From positions 2,606-57,784 of the forward strand of contig NHIO02000042.1 of NCBI GenBank assembly GCA_002171975.2: 55,179 nucleotides of DNA. Reading direction: 5' to 3'. Both the position numbers and the translations under genes were made by a program. Numbering within the stretch: position 1 is the stretch's first letter; the number at the start of each line of letters is the position of its first letter. Of this stretch, positions 7,533 to 16,424 are shown in pieces. This DNA comes from Flavobacteriales bacterium TMED191 (GTDB lineage: Bacteria; Bacteroidota; Bacteroidia; Flavobacteriales; TMED113). The notes under the pieces were generated by a model. That model made no database searches. It had not been told where the DNA came from and saw only the letters and a list, made by a program, of their open reading frames with translations.

Positions 7533-8288
7533 TTAGTTTAACTTTTTAGCATATACTTGATATGTGTGGTAATTATTTTGCCCTGGCAACCATGAGTAGA
7601 AACTTTGAGATATATTCATGTATAATAAACTATCATTTGTTATTATTGGACTTTCATAATAGTTTGATATATCCATTTCTAAAAAGTTATTAAAATTATT
7701 TTCAACACTAAAAAAGCTAAATAGTGCAGTATTATCATAATTTGTCATACCCCATTCTTCCGGTTGTAACTCGCCGAATTCATTAATATAAAAAGTCCAT
7801 GAATCATTACTCCAGTTATAAGGAACTTCTATTTTATTAGTCAGTCCACCAAGACCTTCCATATCTGCATTTTTAATACTATCGACATAGAATTGATAAT
7901 AATCATATTCAGGTTCACCACTGTTATATGAAGTATAACGTTCTACGTGAAATTCCCATTGACCAATATATTGTGCTCTATGGTCTATGAAGTTGCCATC
8001 ACAATCCCACCATGCTAATTCCCATAGTTCTAAATTCTCAAACGCAAATTCACATGAAGCATCATCAATGGTTGCATCAGGATTATAATTACATGCCCAT
8101 AAATTTGTACAACCAAAACATATTGCGTAGTCACACGAAGCATCATCAATTGTTGCGTCTGGATTATAATTACATGCAGCTTCATATGTACATCCATATA
8201 TAGTTTCTTGGCACCCTTGAATTATAAATAGAATTAATATTGAATATAGTCCAATTAGTAATTTATTTTTTAATATAATCCTTATCAT
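7533..8288 (-). CDS. Lipoprotein with two near-identical Cys/Asp repeats (paralogue of 6947-7528)
   Basis: The 251-residue protein has an N-terminal hydrophobic segment ending in IIQGC (lipobox Cys26). Residues 32-79 hold two repeats sharing ACNYNPDATIDDASC, spaced 27 residues apart, and nearly identical at DNA level (8051-8096 and 8132-8177). The C-terminal region starts QYIGQWEFHVERY and ends VYAKKLN, mirroring the shorter paralogue downstream. It is the first gene of the run that extends to the DUF3817 gene, and a candidate -7 box lies 59 bases upstream of the ATG. Function unknown; an exported surface role is inferred from the signal and repeats. Confidence 0.65.
   Translation of the reverse strand: MIRIILKNKLLIGLYSILILFIIQGCQETIYGCTYEAACNYNPDATIDDASCDYAICFGCTNLWACNYNPDATIDDASCEFAFENLELWELAWWDCDGNFIDHRAQYIGQWEFHVERYTSYNSGEPEYDYYQFYVDSIKNADMEGLGGLTNKIEVPYNWSNDSWTFYINEFGELQPEEWGMTNYDNTALFSFFSVENNFNNFLEMDISNYYESPIITNDSLLYMNISQSFYSWLPGQNNYHTYQVYAKKLN
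8051..8177. repeat. Two 46-bp direct repeats inside the lipoprotein gene
   Basis: Copies at 8051-8096 and 8132-8177 differ at only four of 46 positions when aligned and are spaced 81 bases apart start to start, which keeps the frame. They encode the ACNYNPDATIDDASC units. The near-identity suggests recent in-frame duplication or gene conversion. Confidence 0.8.
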
Positions 8289-8346
8289 TAAAACTGTTGT
8301 TTTTAATTATTTAGTGATTTTTTCAATTATATACGTAGTTTAATCA

Positions 8347-8354
8347 CAAATATA
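8347..8354 (-). promoter_or_regulatory. Candidate Bacteroidota -7 promoter element for the 8288-3858 operon
   Basis: The minus strand reads TATATTTG, matching TAnnTTTG, in the 94-base divergent gap between the lipoprotein gene (start 8288) and the MiaE-like gene (start 8383). No clear -33 element is visible at the expected distance. The rest of this gap is plain AT-rich sequence. Confidence 0.35.
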
Positions 8355-8382
8355 GTTACTTTAAATTATAAATATTTTAATC

Positions 8383-8964
8383 ATGTTAAATCTAAAAATG
8401 GCCACTGATCCAAGATGGGTAAATTTGGCAGAAAAAAATATAGGTGAAATACTAACTGATCATGCCTATTGTGAGCAAAAGGCAGCTAATTCTTGTATTT
8501 CTTTAATAATTGTTTATCCTGATTTAAAACCTATAGTGGAGGCTTTGACTCCAATTGTGGCTGAAGAGTGGAGTCATTTTTCTATGGTTGTAAAAGAAAT
8601 TTATAACAGAGGATTACAACTAGGATACCCTCGAAAAGATGAATATGTAAATGCTTTATTAAAATATCAAAAAAAACAAGGCAATAGGGAAGAGGTACTT
8701 GTTGAAAAATTATTAACTAATGCTTTAATTGAAGCTAGGAGTTGTGAGCGTTTCCGATTACTTTCTTTAGAACTAAAAGATGATTATTTGAAAAAATTTT
8801 ACCATAGCTTCATGATATCAGAAGCGGGACATTATAGACTATTTATGGATTTAGCTAAGTTATATAAGCCAAATTCATATGTCAGCAATAGATGGGATGA
8901 GTATTTAAGTTTTGAATTAGAGATTTTTGAGAGAATAAAATTAAGGGGAGATAGAATGCACTAA
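8383..8964 (+). CDS. miaE: tRNA-(ms2io6A)-hydroxylase MiaE-like
   Basis: The 193-residue protein is a ferritin-like di-iron protein. The expected ligands are visible in order: Glu in DHAYCEQKAA near 30, Glu/His in EEWSHFSMV near 65, Glu in IEARSCERFRLL near 125 and Glu/His in SEAGHYRLF near 155. MiaE hydroxylates the isopentenyl group of ms2i6A at position 37 of certain tRNAs, using O2. The RSCERF and EEWSHF motifs are typical of MiaE rather than of general ferritins. The gene is a single transcription unit, divergent from the lipoprotein operon and closed by a strong hairpin. Its tRNA substrate requires MiaA and MiaB, which are not in the window. Confidence 0.9.
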   Translation: MLNLKMATDPRWVNLAEKNIGEILTDHAYCEQKAANSCISLIIVYPDLKPIVEALTPIVAEEWSHFSMVVKEIYNRGLQLGYPRKDEYVNALLKYQKKQGNREEVLVEKLLTNALIEARSCERFRLLSLELKDDYLKKFYHSFMISEAGHYRLFMDLAKLYKPNSYVSNRWDEYLSFELEIFERIKLRGDRMH

Positions 8965-8975
8965 TTTATAAGTAG

Positions 8976-9010
8976 GAGGGAGTATCACTATACTCCCTCT
9001 ATCATTTTTT
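8976..9010 (+). terminator. Rho-independent terminator after the MiaE-like gene
   Basis: A perfect 10-bp stem (GAGGGAGTAT at 8976-8985 with ATACTCCCTC at 8990-8999) and a 4-base loop are followed by a T run at 9005-9010. It lies 11 bases after the stop. It is GC-richer than its surroundings. There is no matching A run on the left, so it should act mainly on the plus strand. Confidence 0.85.
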
Positions 9011-9018
9011 GTCTAAAA

Positions 9019-11457
9019 TTATTTTATTATAATAATCTTTTCATCTTTGTATTCATCAGCACTAATACTTAGAATATATGTGCCAGGAGGTTGATTTAGT
9101 GATATACCATGCTTGTCATTCATGATGTAATTTTCAAGTTTTTTATCATAAATTTTTTCACCTAATATATTATGGCATTCAAAATGTATATTATTGAAAT
9201 TTTTATTTATTAGAATCTCGAAATTTCCATTATTTGGATTTGGATGTACTAACCAATTTGGTGCAATATTTTCACTAAGGTCAAAATTATTATTACTAAA
9301 GTTTCCACATAGTTCAATATTATCTATTTGCATAGTTGCAACGCAACCATTACCTGCACATGCGCCATAAAGGTTTAATGCTCCTAATATATTTGAAGAT
9401 TCAGATGAACCATCACTAAAGGTCCAAGAGTGGATTAGATTTCCATCGTAGTAAAAATCTATGTTATCAGTATCAAGATTTATAACATGTCTAATTTCTA
9501 CCCACTTATCGTATTGTGTGTCAAATTGAACATCAGTATCCGCTGAGACATACGAAGCTTCACCCGATTCATTAGATGCAAAGAATACTTCAAAAGCCCA
9601 ATTTGATTCAGCGGCGTTATAGTCATGAAGAATGTTAAAATACCCCCCAGCATTATTATTAGAAGGTATATTTATATAAAATATTAGTTCACCAGAACCA
9701 CTGTTTAACTCTCCAAATTCATGTATCACATCGTCATCTTGTTCAATAAGAATGGATTGTGATCCAGAATAAAATCCAGGACTACTTATATCTGCACCAG
9801 AGTTTGTGTTATCCCATCCAAACCATTCAGATGTTTGCGTGTCTATATTTCCAGTACTGTAATTTTCAAAACCTTCAAACCATATTTGGTTGCTACATGG
9901 AGCCCATTCGTATGCATAAGTACACGAACCATCGTCAGTATTAGCATTTGGATTATAATTGTCCGCATTTGTATCTGTACATCCTTCAACTATCAGGTTA
10001 ATACATGAACCATCATCAACATTTGCGTTTGCATCAAATTCTATATAGTTTTCATCGGTGCATCCAAGATATTCACAAGAATCATCACTTGTATTAGCAT
10101 CTGGATTATAATTATCTGCTTCAGCGTCTGTACATCCATAGACTGGGTCTCCAATACTTACACAGAAGTTATAAGACTCAGAACATGGTGTTCCGTCATA
10201 TAGTGATTCATCTCCAAGCGATTCACATCCACCAAATAATGCATCATTTTCTTGAAAGAGAATACCTCCATCTTGATCGATCATTGAAAATGGAGCTCCA
10301 TCTACTGTACATGACCATTGTGATCCAGCGAGTCCATCTCCATAACTATCTGTTATTGTAAACGTATAGCATCCTGCACTTAAGCATATTTCTTCTTCTT
10401 GAAGGCTACCTCCTTCTTCCATTGATGCAGATGAGCTTCCACCTGGATATGTGCCTGCACTTACTGAAGCTACAGTTGTTCCATTTTCATTTGTTATTTC
10501 CCAGCTTATCTCTTCACCATAACAATCTAGTTGTAATGATAATTCAACATTATTATCACATTGATACTCGCAGGATCCATCATTTACAGTTGCATTTGAG
10601 TTAAAATTTATAGCAGTTGTATCTGTACATCCAAATACAGCATCAGAGTCGCAAAATGCACTTTGATTAGGACATACTGCACCGTCAGTATTTTCACATA
10701 TCCAATCAATAAAATACGAAACTCGAGCATATACTCCAGGATACCCAGCCTCAGCACAACCATATCCCCAGCTTACTACTCCAGATTGTAGAAATGTTTC
10801 GCCATCCGCAGCTAATACGACCATTGGACCTCCACTATCGCCTTGGCATGAATCATAGCCTCCATCAGGATATCCAGCCATTATCATATCTGCATCAATT
10901 TGATTTCCACCGTAATTAGATTGTGTTGTAATTGGAACATCCACAACTTGTAATTGTGATGAGTTTGTAGTTCCTTCAGTATTTCCCCATCCCGAAATCC
11001 ACGACATTTGTCCAGGGTCTTCAACTCCCAATGCAACTTGTTGGTCACACATTAGTACAACAGGTTGAGTATTATTATTGAATGTTATAGGATTTTCTAA
11101 ACGAATAAGAGCAATATCGTTATTCATGCTGTTAGAGTTATAATTTGGATGTGAAATTATTTCAGCAGCATCGTACACTGTTCCTCCTTGTGCGTAATAT
11201 GAATCACTTCCGCACCTAATAGATGTACTGTTAGCTGACTCGCCTTGAACACAATGTGCTGCAGTAAGAATCCAGTATTCATTAATTATTGATGCACCGC
11301 AGTATGCACTAAAACCACCACCCCAGCCAGCTCCACCTAGAGCCACTTGGTATGGATATTCCTGGATATTAGCATCCACTCCGCCAACAATGTCTGTTTG
11401 AGCGTATATATTGTTGAAATAAACTATAAAAATTGAAAAAAATAAAACTCTTGCCAT
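9019..11457 (-). CDS. Secreted trypsin-like (S1A) serine protease with Cys/Asp repeats and canonical T9SS tail
   Basis: The 812-residue protein has a signal peptide ending NIYA before QTD, then IVGG (Ile23), the classic N-terminus of active chymotrypsin-fold proteases. The triad is His68 in TAAHC, Asp114 in NNDIAL and Ser208 in GDSGGP. Asp202, six residues before the Ser, corresponds to trypsin Asp189 and predicts cutting after Arg/Lys. After the protease (to about 258) come one Cys/Asp repeat (277-297), a module with DSYGDG (310-410), three more repeats (441-512) and a LamG-like jelly-roll region (about 524-715). The end is a canonical T9SS type A domain beginning HPNPNNG near 738 and ending in a Lys/Ile strand. 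It lies 25 bases after waaA. It is likely exported by T9SS and released or anchored at the surface. Confidence 0.9.
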   Translation of the reverse strand: MARVLFFSIFIVYFNNIYAQTDIVGGVDANIQEYPYQVALGGAGWGGGFSAYCGASIINEYWILTAAHCVQGESANSTSIRCGSDSYYAQGGTVYDAAEIISHPNYNSNSMNNDIALIRLENPITFNNNTQPVVLMCDQQVALGVEDPGQMSWISGWGNTEGTTNSSQLQVVDVPITTQSNYGGNQIDADMIMAGYPDGGYDSCQGDSGGPMVVLAADGETFLQSGVVSWGYGCAEAGYPGVYARVSYFIDWICENTDGAVCPNQSAFCDSDAVFGCTDTTAINFNSNATVNDGSCEYQCDNNVELSLQLDCYGEEISWEITNENGTTVASVSAGTYPGGSSSASMEEGGSLQEEEICLSAGCYTFTITDSYGDGLAGSQWSCTVDGAPFSMIDQDGGILFQENDALFGGCESLGDESLYDGTPCSESYNFCVSIGDPVYGCTDAEADNYNPDANTSDDSCEYLGCTDENYIEFDANANVDDGSCINLIVEGCTDTNADNYNPNANTDDGSCTYAYEWAPCSNQIWFEGFENYSTGNIDTQTSEWFGWDNTNSGADISSPGFYSGSQSILIEQDDDVIHEFGELNSGSGELIFYINIPSNNNAGGYFNILHDYNAAESNWAFEVFFASNESGEASYVSADTDVQFDTQYDKWVEIRHVINLDTDNIDFYYDGNLIHSWTFSDGSSESSNILGALNLYGACAGNGCVATMQIDNIELCGNFSNNNFDLSENIAPNWLVHPNPNNGNFEILINKNFNNIHFECHNILGEKIYDKKLENYIMNDKHGISLNQPPGTYILSISADEYKDEKIIIIK
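9922..10137 (-). repeat. Array of three GCTD...DGSC protein repeats in the trypsin-like protease
   Basis: Residues 441-512 of the protease contain three consecutive units with the pattern GCTD, about five residues, NY or EF, N/D, about three residues, Ala-Asn, about two residues, Asp-Asp-Gly/Asp-Ser-Cys. Each has two Cys about 20 residues apart and a terminal acidic loop. Similar units occur in five other genes of the window (three in the 1455-8288 run, counting the esterase and the two lipoproteins, plus the 1132-residue protein). Confidence 0.75.
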
Positions 11458-11482
11458 CTGTTATAAAATTATATATGTTATC

Positions 11483-12751
11483 TTAAATAAAGATACAAAA
11501 AAGAACAATCATTCTGAAATCAGGAATTGATTTATTTATCACAGCTTTTATTTTAGTTATAATTTCAATAGGATTTTGTTGATTTTTTATAATATAATTA
11601 GATACCACCTTTCGTCGATATTTTTTTGTTTGCTTACTATTTTGCTTACTATTAAGATGGAGTTTTAAGAACTTATTAAATTCAGATGAATTTTTTATGC
11701 TTACAGCTATTTTATGTTTTATAAAGTAATTAGCTTCTTTAAATTGTATATGTTTGGGTCCAAATAATATAGTGTTACCATGTATTGCTGGTTCTAGTAT
11801 ATTATGAATCCCTTTATTAAATCCTCCGCCTACATATGATATGTTAGTATATTTATATAGATGTTTAAGAATACCAAAAGTATCGACTACTAGAATATTA
11901 GGATTAGTTTTTTTTCTATTTATTTTCGAATAAAGACTCATTGAGGGTAAAAAAAGTTGCATTAATTTTTTAATAGTAAAATCGTTGATTTCGTGAGGAA
12001 TTATGATGTGTTTTAGATCTTTGTTTTCTTTAATGAAATTAATTATTACAGGGTAGTCATCTTCTTCTGTACTTCCATATATTATAACTTTATCATTTTT
12101 AATGAAATTAGTAATTTTTTCATCATCAAATTTTTGACATGAATCCTTTACAATTTGATTGATTCTTATATTGTTAATTAGTAAGGTGTTATTAATATTT
12201 AGATTATTTAATTTATTCATCGTAAACTTATCTAAACAAAATATAGATGTAATTAATTTATAATATTTTTTATAATAGATTTGTCTTATCCAATTATTTA
12301 CTTTTAAAGGATGTAATTTGCATCCAATTAAAATTATTGGGATTTTTTTGTTTCTAAGTACTTTAATCATGTTAGGCCAAACATCATTTTGAGAAATGAG
12401 TACTAATGATGGGTTTATATGGTTAATAAAAGAACTCATCTTTGATTTTATATCAAAAGGTAAATATGACATACTTTCAACTAAATTAAAATCATTAAAG
12501 TTATCGTAGCCTGATGAAGAAAAAAAGGTCAAATGTATTTTTGAGTTAATTTTTTTTAGTTCAGGAATTAAGGATTTGATAAACTCATATTCCCCTAGAG
12601 AAGAACAATGTATCCAGATGGTTTTGTGTTGATTTTTTTTAATATTTGTAAATATTTTATTTTGTTCTTTGAACCAAAGTTTGAACCTGAGCGGAAAAAC
12701 CCAGGGTATTTTTGATAAAAAATAAATGCTTTTTACAAAAGTATTATACAT
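11483..12751 (-). CDS. waaA: 3-deoxy-D-manno-octulosonic acid (Kdo) transferase
   Basis: The 422-residue protein has an N-terminal membrane-anchor-like segment, then WIHCSSLGEYEF, which carries the conserved catalytic Glu of WaaA. After it come the FFSSSGYDNF and LPFDIKSKM motifs and NPSLVLISQNDVWPN of the GT-B N-domain. The C-domain shows ISYVGGGFNKGIHNILEPAIHGNTILFGP, in line with CMP-Kdo-dependent transferases (cut here: YVGGGF, HNILEPA). WaaA adds Kdo to the lipid A precursor in the inner membrane. The gene lies 11 bases after the outer-membrane protein gene and before the secreted protease. The last about 15 residues (DFRMIVLFCIFI) are an unusual hydrophobic tail that does not look like the family. 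Confidence 0.92.
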   Translation of the reverse strand: MYNTFVKSIYFLSKIPWVFPLRFKLWFKEQNKIFTNIKKNQHKTIWIHCSSLGEYEFIKSLIPELKKINSKIHLTFFSSSGYDNFNDFNLVESMSYLPFDIKSKMSSFINHINPSLVLISQNDVWPNMIKVLRNKKIPIILIGCKLHPLKVNNWIRQIYYKKYYKLITSIFCLDKFTMNKLNNLNINNTLLINNIRINQIVKDSCQKFDDEKITNFIKNDKVIIYGSTEEDDYPVIINFIKENKDLKHIIIPHEINDFTIKKLMQLFLPSMSLYSKINRKKTNPNILVVDTFGILKHLYKYTNISYVGGGFNKGIHNILEPAIHGNTILFGPKHIQFKEANYFIKHKIAVSIKNSSEFNKFLKLHLNSKQNSKQTKKYRRKVVSNYIIKNQQNPIEIITKIKAVINKSIPDFRMIVLFCIFI

Positions 12752-12762
12752 CTTAATTCAAA

Positions 12763-13512
12763 TTAATAAATATAGTATCTTTCTACTTTTCTTTGATTAA
12801 TTGGAATTATAAAGCCAGTTTTTAGACCAAATAAATAATCTTTTCTTTTCAAGTTGTCGATACTTTGAGTATTGTAATTATAGCCTCTTAAACTCTGAGT
12901 AAAACCTTGTATTGATTCTAGACCTATTAAATATCTGATATTATTTTTTTTGCTAAAATGTAGATATCCAATAAACTGTTTAGTTGCAATACCTGCTGAT
13001 AATCTGTCATATCCCTTTAATAATTCTTCACTTAACTGTGGAAGTTGTACTGTTAATGTTTCAATAAATATTTTATGGTATAGATAGCCCATACCAACTG
13101 AAATGAGAATACCTGAATCACTGTTTTTCTTTTTTAGTTTAATATACTTGCCAATATTAAAATCTATGTGACCTCCTCTTTGAAACAATCTAATTGTTGG
13201 AATTTCACCATTTTGACTAATCAAAGATCCATTATCTCCATCAATAGCATTAAATAAAGCATTATTCTTTACATTATTGCCAAATAAGAATCCAGATTCT
13301 ACATTAAATATTATGTTTTTTTGTGTTTTGTACATGAAAGTTCCACTTACATCAGAATTGCTACCAAATCTTTTTGCAAGATCACCTCTAGGAAATTGAA
13401 TAGAATGATTTAAGGAGAAAAATATCAGATTTTCATTTTTTATTTTGTCATTATTTTCTTGACAAAAAATTATACTGGTAAATAAAATAGTGAAAATCAG
13501 GTGTCGATACAT
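12763..13512 (-). CDS. Predicted outer-membrane beta-barrel protein
   Basis: The 249-residue protein has a signal peptide (cut likely before Gln in IIFCQEN). The body alternates aromatic and polar residues and has repeated strands such as IFFSLNHSIQFPRG, GISVGMGYLYHK-like and YLFGLKTGFIIPI, typical of eight- to twelve-stranded barrels of Bacteroidota. No named family is recognised. It starts at ATG 13512, divergent from rfbB, and heads a likely operon with waaA and the protease. The position beside Kdo transfer suggests an envelope function, which is inference. Confidence 0.6.
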   Translation of the reverse strand: MYRHLIFTILFTSIIFCQENNDKIKNENLIFFSLNHSIQFPRGDLAKRFGSNSDVSGTFMYKTQKNIIFNVESGFLFGNNVKNNALFNAIDGDNGSLISQNGEIPTIRLFQRGGHIDFNIGKYIKLKKKNSDSGILISVGMGYLYHKIFIETLTVQLPQLSEELLKGYDRLSAGIATKQFIGYLHFSKKNNIRYLIGLESIQGFTQSLRGYNYNTQSIDNLKRKDYLFGLKTGFIIPINQRKVERYYIY

Positions 13513-13587
13513 AAATCAAAATTAATTAAAAAGTTCGTATCAATGTATTTTAATTTATATTTAGTAATATATTTATTATTAATAATA

Positions 13588-14565
13588 ATGAATAAATTAA
13601 AAAAAATATTAATAACAGGAGAATCTGGCTTTATTGGCTCTCATCTGATAAAACATTTTGTTTGTAAATATCCAAATTATATAATTCATGGACTTGATAG
13701 TTTAACATATGCTGCTAATAAAGACTTTACTAAGGATTTAGTCTCGCATCCTAATTATTTTTTTCATCAAATAGATATAAGAAATCGAAATGATTTAATA
13801 GATTTTTTTATTAATAATCAAATATCTGATGTAATTCATTTAGCTGCAGAATCTCATGTAGATAATTCTATTGTTAATCCCTTAGTTTTTGCTGAAACAA
13901 ATATTTTAGGAACCATAAACTTATTAGATGCTTTTAAGCAAGTCTCTTTAGGTAGATTTCATCATGTTTCTACTGATGAAGTTTATGGTGATTTAAATGT
14001 AAATGACGTGCCTTTTGATGAAAGTTTCCCATATGCACCCAATTCACCATATGCAGCGTCAAAAGCATCATCTGATCATTTTATTAGAGCGTATCATAGA
14101 ACTTATGAGATTGATTCAGTTATCACAAATTGCTCTAATAATTACGGTCCTCATCAACACAAAGAAAAGTTTATTCCTACAATACTAATGTCAATTTTGA
14201 ATAATAAAAGCATTCCAATTTACGGTACAGGTAATAATATAAGAGATTGGTTGTATGTTCAGGATCATGTTGAGGCAATTGATATTATATTTCATAATGG
14301 TCCAAGTGGAGAAACATATAACATAGGGGCAAATAATGAAATTACCAACTTGGATTTAGTTCATCATATATGCGATATATGTTTTGAGAAAAAAATACAT
14401 CCGAGCCCTAAAGAGTTAATTTCTTTTGTTTCTGATAGGTTGGGTCATGATATGCGTTATGCAATTAATTTTTCAAAACTTCAAGATCAGTTGTCATGGA
14501 CACCAAGGTTTGATTTTAAAAAATCTTTATTATATACAGTTGAGTGGTATTTAGCTAATTGTTAA
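13588..14565 (+). CDS. rfbB: dTDP-glucose 4,6-dehydratase
   Basis: I choose ATG 13588 because the Rossmann strand ILITGESGFIGSHL follows directly; the frame is open back to 13501 but the extra residues are non-homologous. The 325-residue extended-SDR protein shows GxxGxxG (residues 10-16), HLAAESHVDNSI, STDEVYGDL with the family's Asp/Glu pair, and the catalytic YAASK. RfbB converts dTDP-glucose to dTDP-4-keto-6-deoxyglucose, a precursor of rhamnose and other deoxysugars of surface glycans. The other rml genes are not in the window. At 325 residues it is slightly shorter than the usual 340-360. The 3' end overlaps fabD by 11 bases, tail to tail. Confidence 0.92.
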   Translation: MNKLKKILITGESGFIGSHLIKHFVCKYPNYIIHGLDSLTYAANKDFTKDLVSHPNYFFHQIDIRNRNDLIDFFINNQISDVIHLAAESHVDNSIVNPLVFAETNILGTINLLDAFKQVSLGRFHHVSTDEVYGDLNVNDVPFDESFPYAPNSPYAASKASSDHFIRAYHRTYEIDSVITNCSNNYGPHQHKEKFIPTILMSILNNKSIPIYGTGNNIRDWLYVQDHVEAIDIIFHNGPSGETYNIGANNEITNLDLVHHICDICFEKKIHPSPKELISFVSDRLGHDMRYAINFSKLQDQLSWTPRFDFKKSLLYTVEWYLANC

Positions 14566-15439
14566 TGGTAACCTTTAGTGATGGTATTGCTCTATTAATT
14601 CTTCTGTTTAATCCTAAAAGCACATTCCCTGGACCAACTTCATAAAATTGACTAGCTCCATCACTTATCATATTTTCAATTGTTTGGTACCATTTTACAG
14701 GTTTTGTTAGTTGTTCTATTAAGTTCATCTTTAAATCTTTCTTATCGGATGTAGCTCTTGCACAAACATTTTGATAAATAGGACAAATTGGTTTTTCAAA
14801 ACAAGTATTATTGATTGCTGATTGTAACGAATCTTTAGCTGAATTCATAATTGGAGAGTGAAAGGCACCTCCTACAGATAATATAATAGCTCTTTTAGCT
14901 CCTAGTTTTGTTAGTTTTTCACACGAACTTTCGACTGCTTTAGTTTCTCCAGAAATAACAATTTGACTTGGAGAATTATAATTTGCTATGACAACAACAC
15001 CACTTTGATCATGACAGACCTCATGAATTGTCTCAGATTCTAGTCCAATAATAGCAGCCATAGTAGAATCTTCTTGTTGACAAGCAATTTGCATTGCGTT
15101 TGCACGTAGCATAACAAGATTTAATCCATCTTCGAAAGAAATTGATCGTGCTGCCACAAGTGCAGAAAATTCACCTAAAGAGTGACCCGCAACCATTTCT
15201 GGCTTGAAACTGTCAAGGCAATTAGCTAAAATTGTAGAATGAATAAATATTGCAGGTTGAGTGACATTAGTTTGTTTTAAATCATTTTCAGTTCCTTCAA
15301 ACATTAATTTGCAAATATCAAAATTTACAATTTTGTTTGCTTTTTGAAATAAGTGCCTAGCATTTTTATTAGATTCATATAAGTCTTTTCCCATTCCTGG
15401 AAATTGAGATCCTTGACCTGGAAATATATATGCGTTCAT
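14555..15439 (-). CDS. fabD: Malonyl-CoA:ACP transacylase
   Basis: The 294-residue protein opens with AYIFPGQGSQFPGMG, has the nucleophile in AGHSLGEFSALV near residue 88, an active-site His in GGAFHSPIM near 197 and VGPGNVL near the end. These are the hallmarks of FabD, which loads malonyl groups on acyl carrier protein to feed fatty-acid elongation. It is the last gene of a five-gene minus-strand operon starting with the M23 peptidase, 40 bases after folE2. It overlaps rfbB tail to tail. Confidence 0.95.
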   Translation of the reverse strand: MNAYIFPGQGSQFPGMGKDLYESNKNARHLFQKANKIVNFDICKLMFEGTENDLKQTNVTQPAIFIHSTILANCLDSFKPEMVAGHSLGEFSALVAARSISFEDGLNLVMLRANAMQIACQQEDSTMAAIIGLESETIHEVCHDQSGVVVIANYNSPSQIVISGETKAVESSCEKLTKLGAKRAIILSVGGAFHSPIMNSAKDSLQSAINNTCFEKPICPIYQNVCARATSDKKDLKMNLIEQLTKPVKWYQTIENMISDGASQFYEVGPGNVLLGLNRRINRAIPSLKVTINN

Positions 15440-15479
15440 TATTAATTTAATTTTTGATAGTTAATTTCTTCCTTAATTT

Positions 15480-16412
15480 TTATGATTTATGAATTAAACT
15501 AGACCAGAATTCATGTGAAATTTCACTACTGAACTTACTCTTTGGAGCTAAAATAACAGAGATTGCATCATGAGAATGTAGAGACTCTTGGTGGGAGCAA
15601 ATTACTCTAAAATCTTTTACTCTTTTGTCCTTAATTAATTGTTCATATAAAAGTCTGGCTGCGTCCTCAACAAATTTAAGATAAGCGCCATTGAGTTCAG
15701 CAAATGCCATTTCATCTTCTCGTTTTACTATTACTTGTGTTTCCGTGTGAAGAGCATTTGTGCAAATTTGATGTAAGTCTTCAATCCAAATTATTTGGTC
15801 AAATTCTATTGAAATTCTAGCAACTGACCTTTGAGAGTGAGTTACGGTTGCTTTATTTCTCTGCATTCTGGCGTATTCAGCTAATTCATAGGAGCACGGA
15901 CAGGCAGAGGAGTATACAAAATCAAAGTGAAGAATTTTTTTAAAAATACCATTATTAGTCATACTACCTTCTAAAGAAACATTATAGTATTGATATCCTT
16001 GATTATTTGACCTAAGAGAGGGTATCATGATTGGATATGAAAAGTTTAACCCAATTTTCGCATTAAATGAGTCTAAATCATTTTTATATTTTAATAAAAT
16101 ATCTTCAATCTTTTCAAAGATAAAATCATCTTTAAAATCATAAAAAGATCTTATAATTCGTGACATATTAATACCTTTTTTATGCGCTTCTAGAGAAACT
16201 GTCCCTGTGATTTTTGTTTCAAGTTCAATAACATCACCATTTCTTTTTTTGTACTTCAGTGGCAATTTAAAATTGTGAGTTCCAACTTGTTGAATCTCTA
16301 CTGCGGATCCACGAATTAGAGACTCTGGCCCATTTTGAATATCGGGAAAACTATTTATTTCTTTTTTAGTTGGCTTGTAATTTGAGTCGTATGTTCTATC
16401 TCTAGTATTCAT
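15480..16412 (-). CDS. folE2: GTP cyclohydrolase FolE2 (type IB)
   Basis: The 310-residue protein shows the FolE2 pattern: the N-terminal RDRTYDSNYKPTKKEINSFPDIQNG region, then FDFVYSSACPCSYELAEY with the metal-binding Cys, and NKATVTHSQRSVARISIEF. FolE2 opens GTP to 7,8-dihydroneopterin triphosphate, the first step of folate and other pterins. Unlike FolE it is not strictly zinc-dependent, and it is often used or induced where zinc is scarce. No FolE is visible in the window. The next gene (12 bases away) encodes a PTPS/QueD enzyme that uses the FolE2 product. Confidence 0.93.
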   Translation of the reverse strand: MNTRDRTYDSNYKPTKKEINSFPDIQNGPESLIRGSAVEIQQVGTHNFKLPLKYKKRNGDVIELETKITGTVSLEAHKKGINMSRIIRSFYDFKDDFIFEKIEDILLKYKNDLDSFNAKIGLNFSYPIMIPSLRSNNQGYQYYNVSLEGSMTNNGIFKKILHFDFVYSSACPCSYELAEYARMQRNKATVTHSQRSVARISIEFDQIIWIEDLHQICTNALHTETQVIVKREDEMAFAELNGAYLKFVEDAARLLYEQLIKDKRVKDFRVICSHQESLHSHDAISVILAPKSKFSSEISHEFWSSLIHKS

Positions 16413-16424
16413 TTTTTATATTCA

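Noticed and set aside
8051-8177. Direct repeats read as a possible CRISPR or minisatellite
   Set aside because: There are only two copies, they are in frame inside a gene and encode the Cys/Asp unit, so they are protein repeats.
13501-13587. Upstream extension of rfbB
   Set aside because: The extra residues lack the Rossmann start and overlap the start of the divergent gene at 13512; ATG 13588 directly precedes the GESGFIGSH motif.
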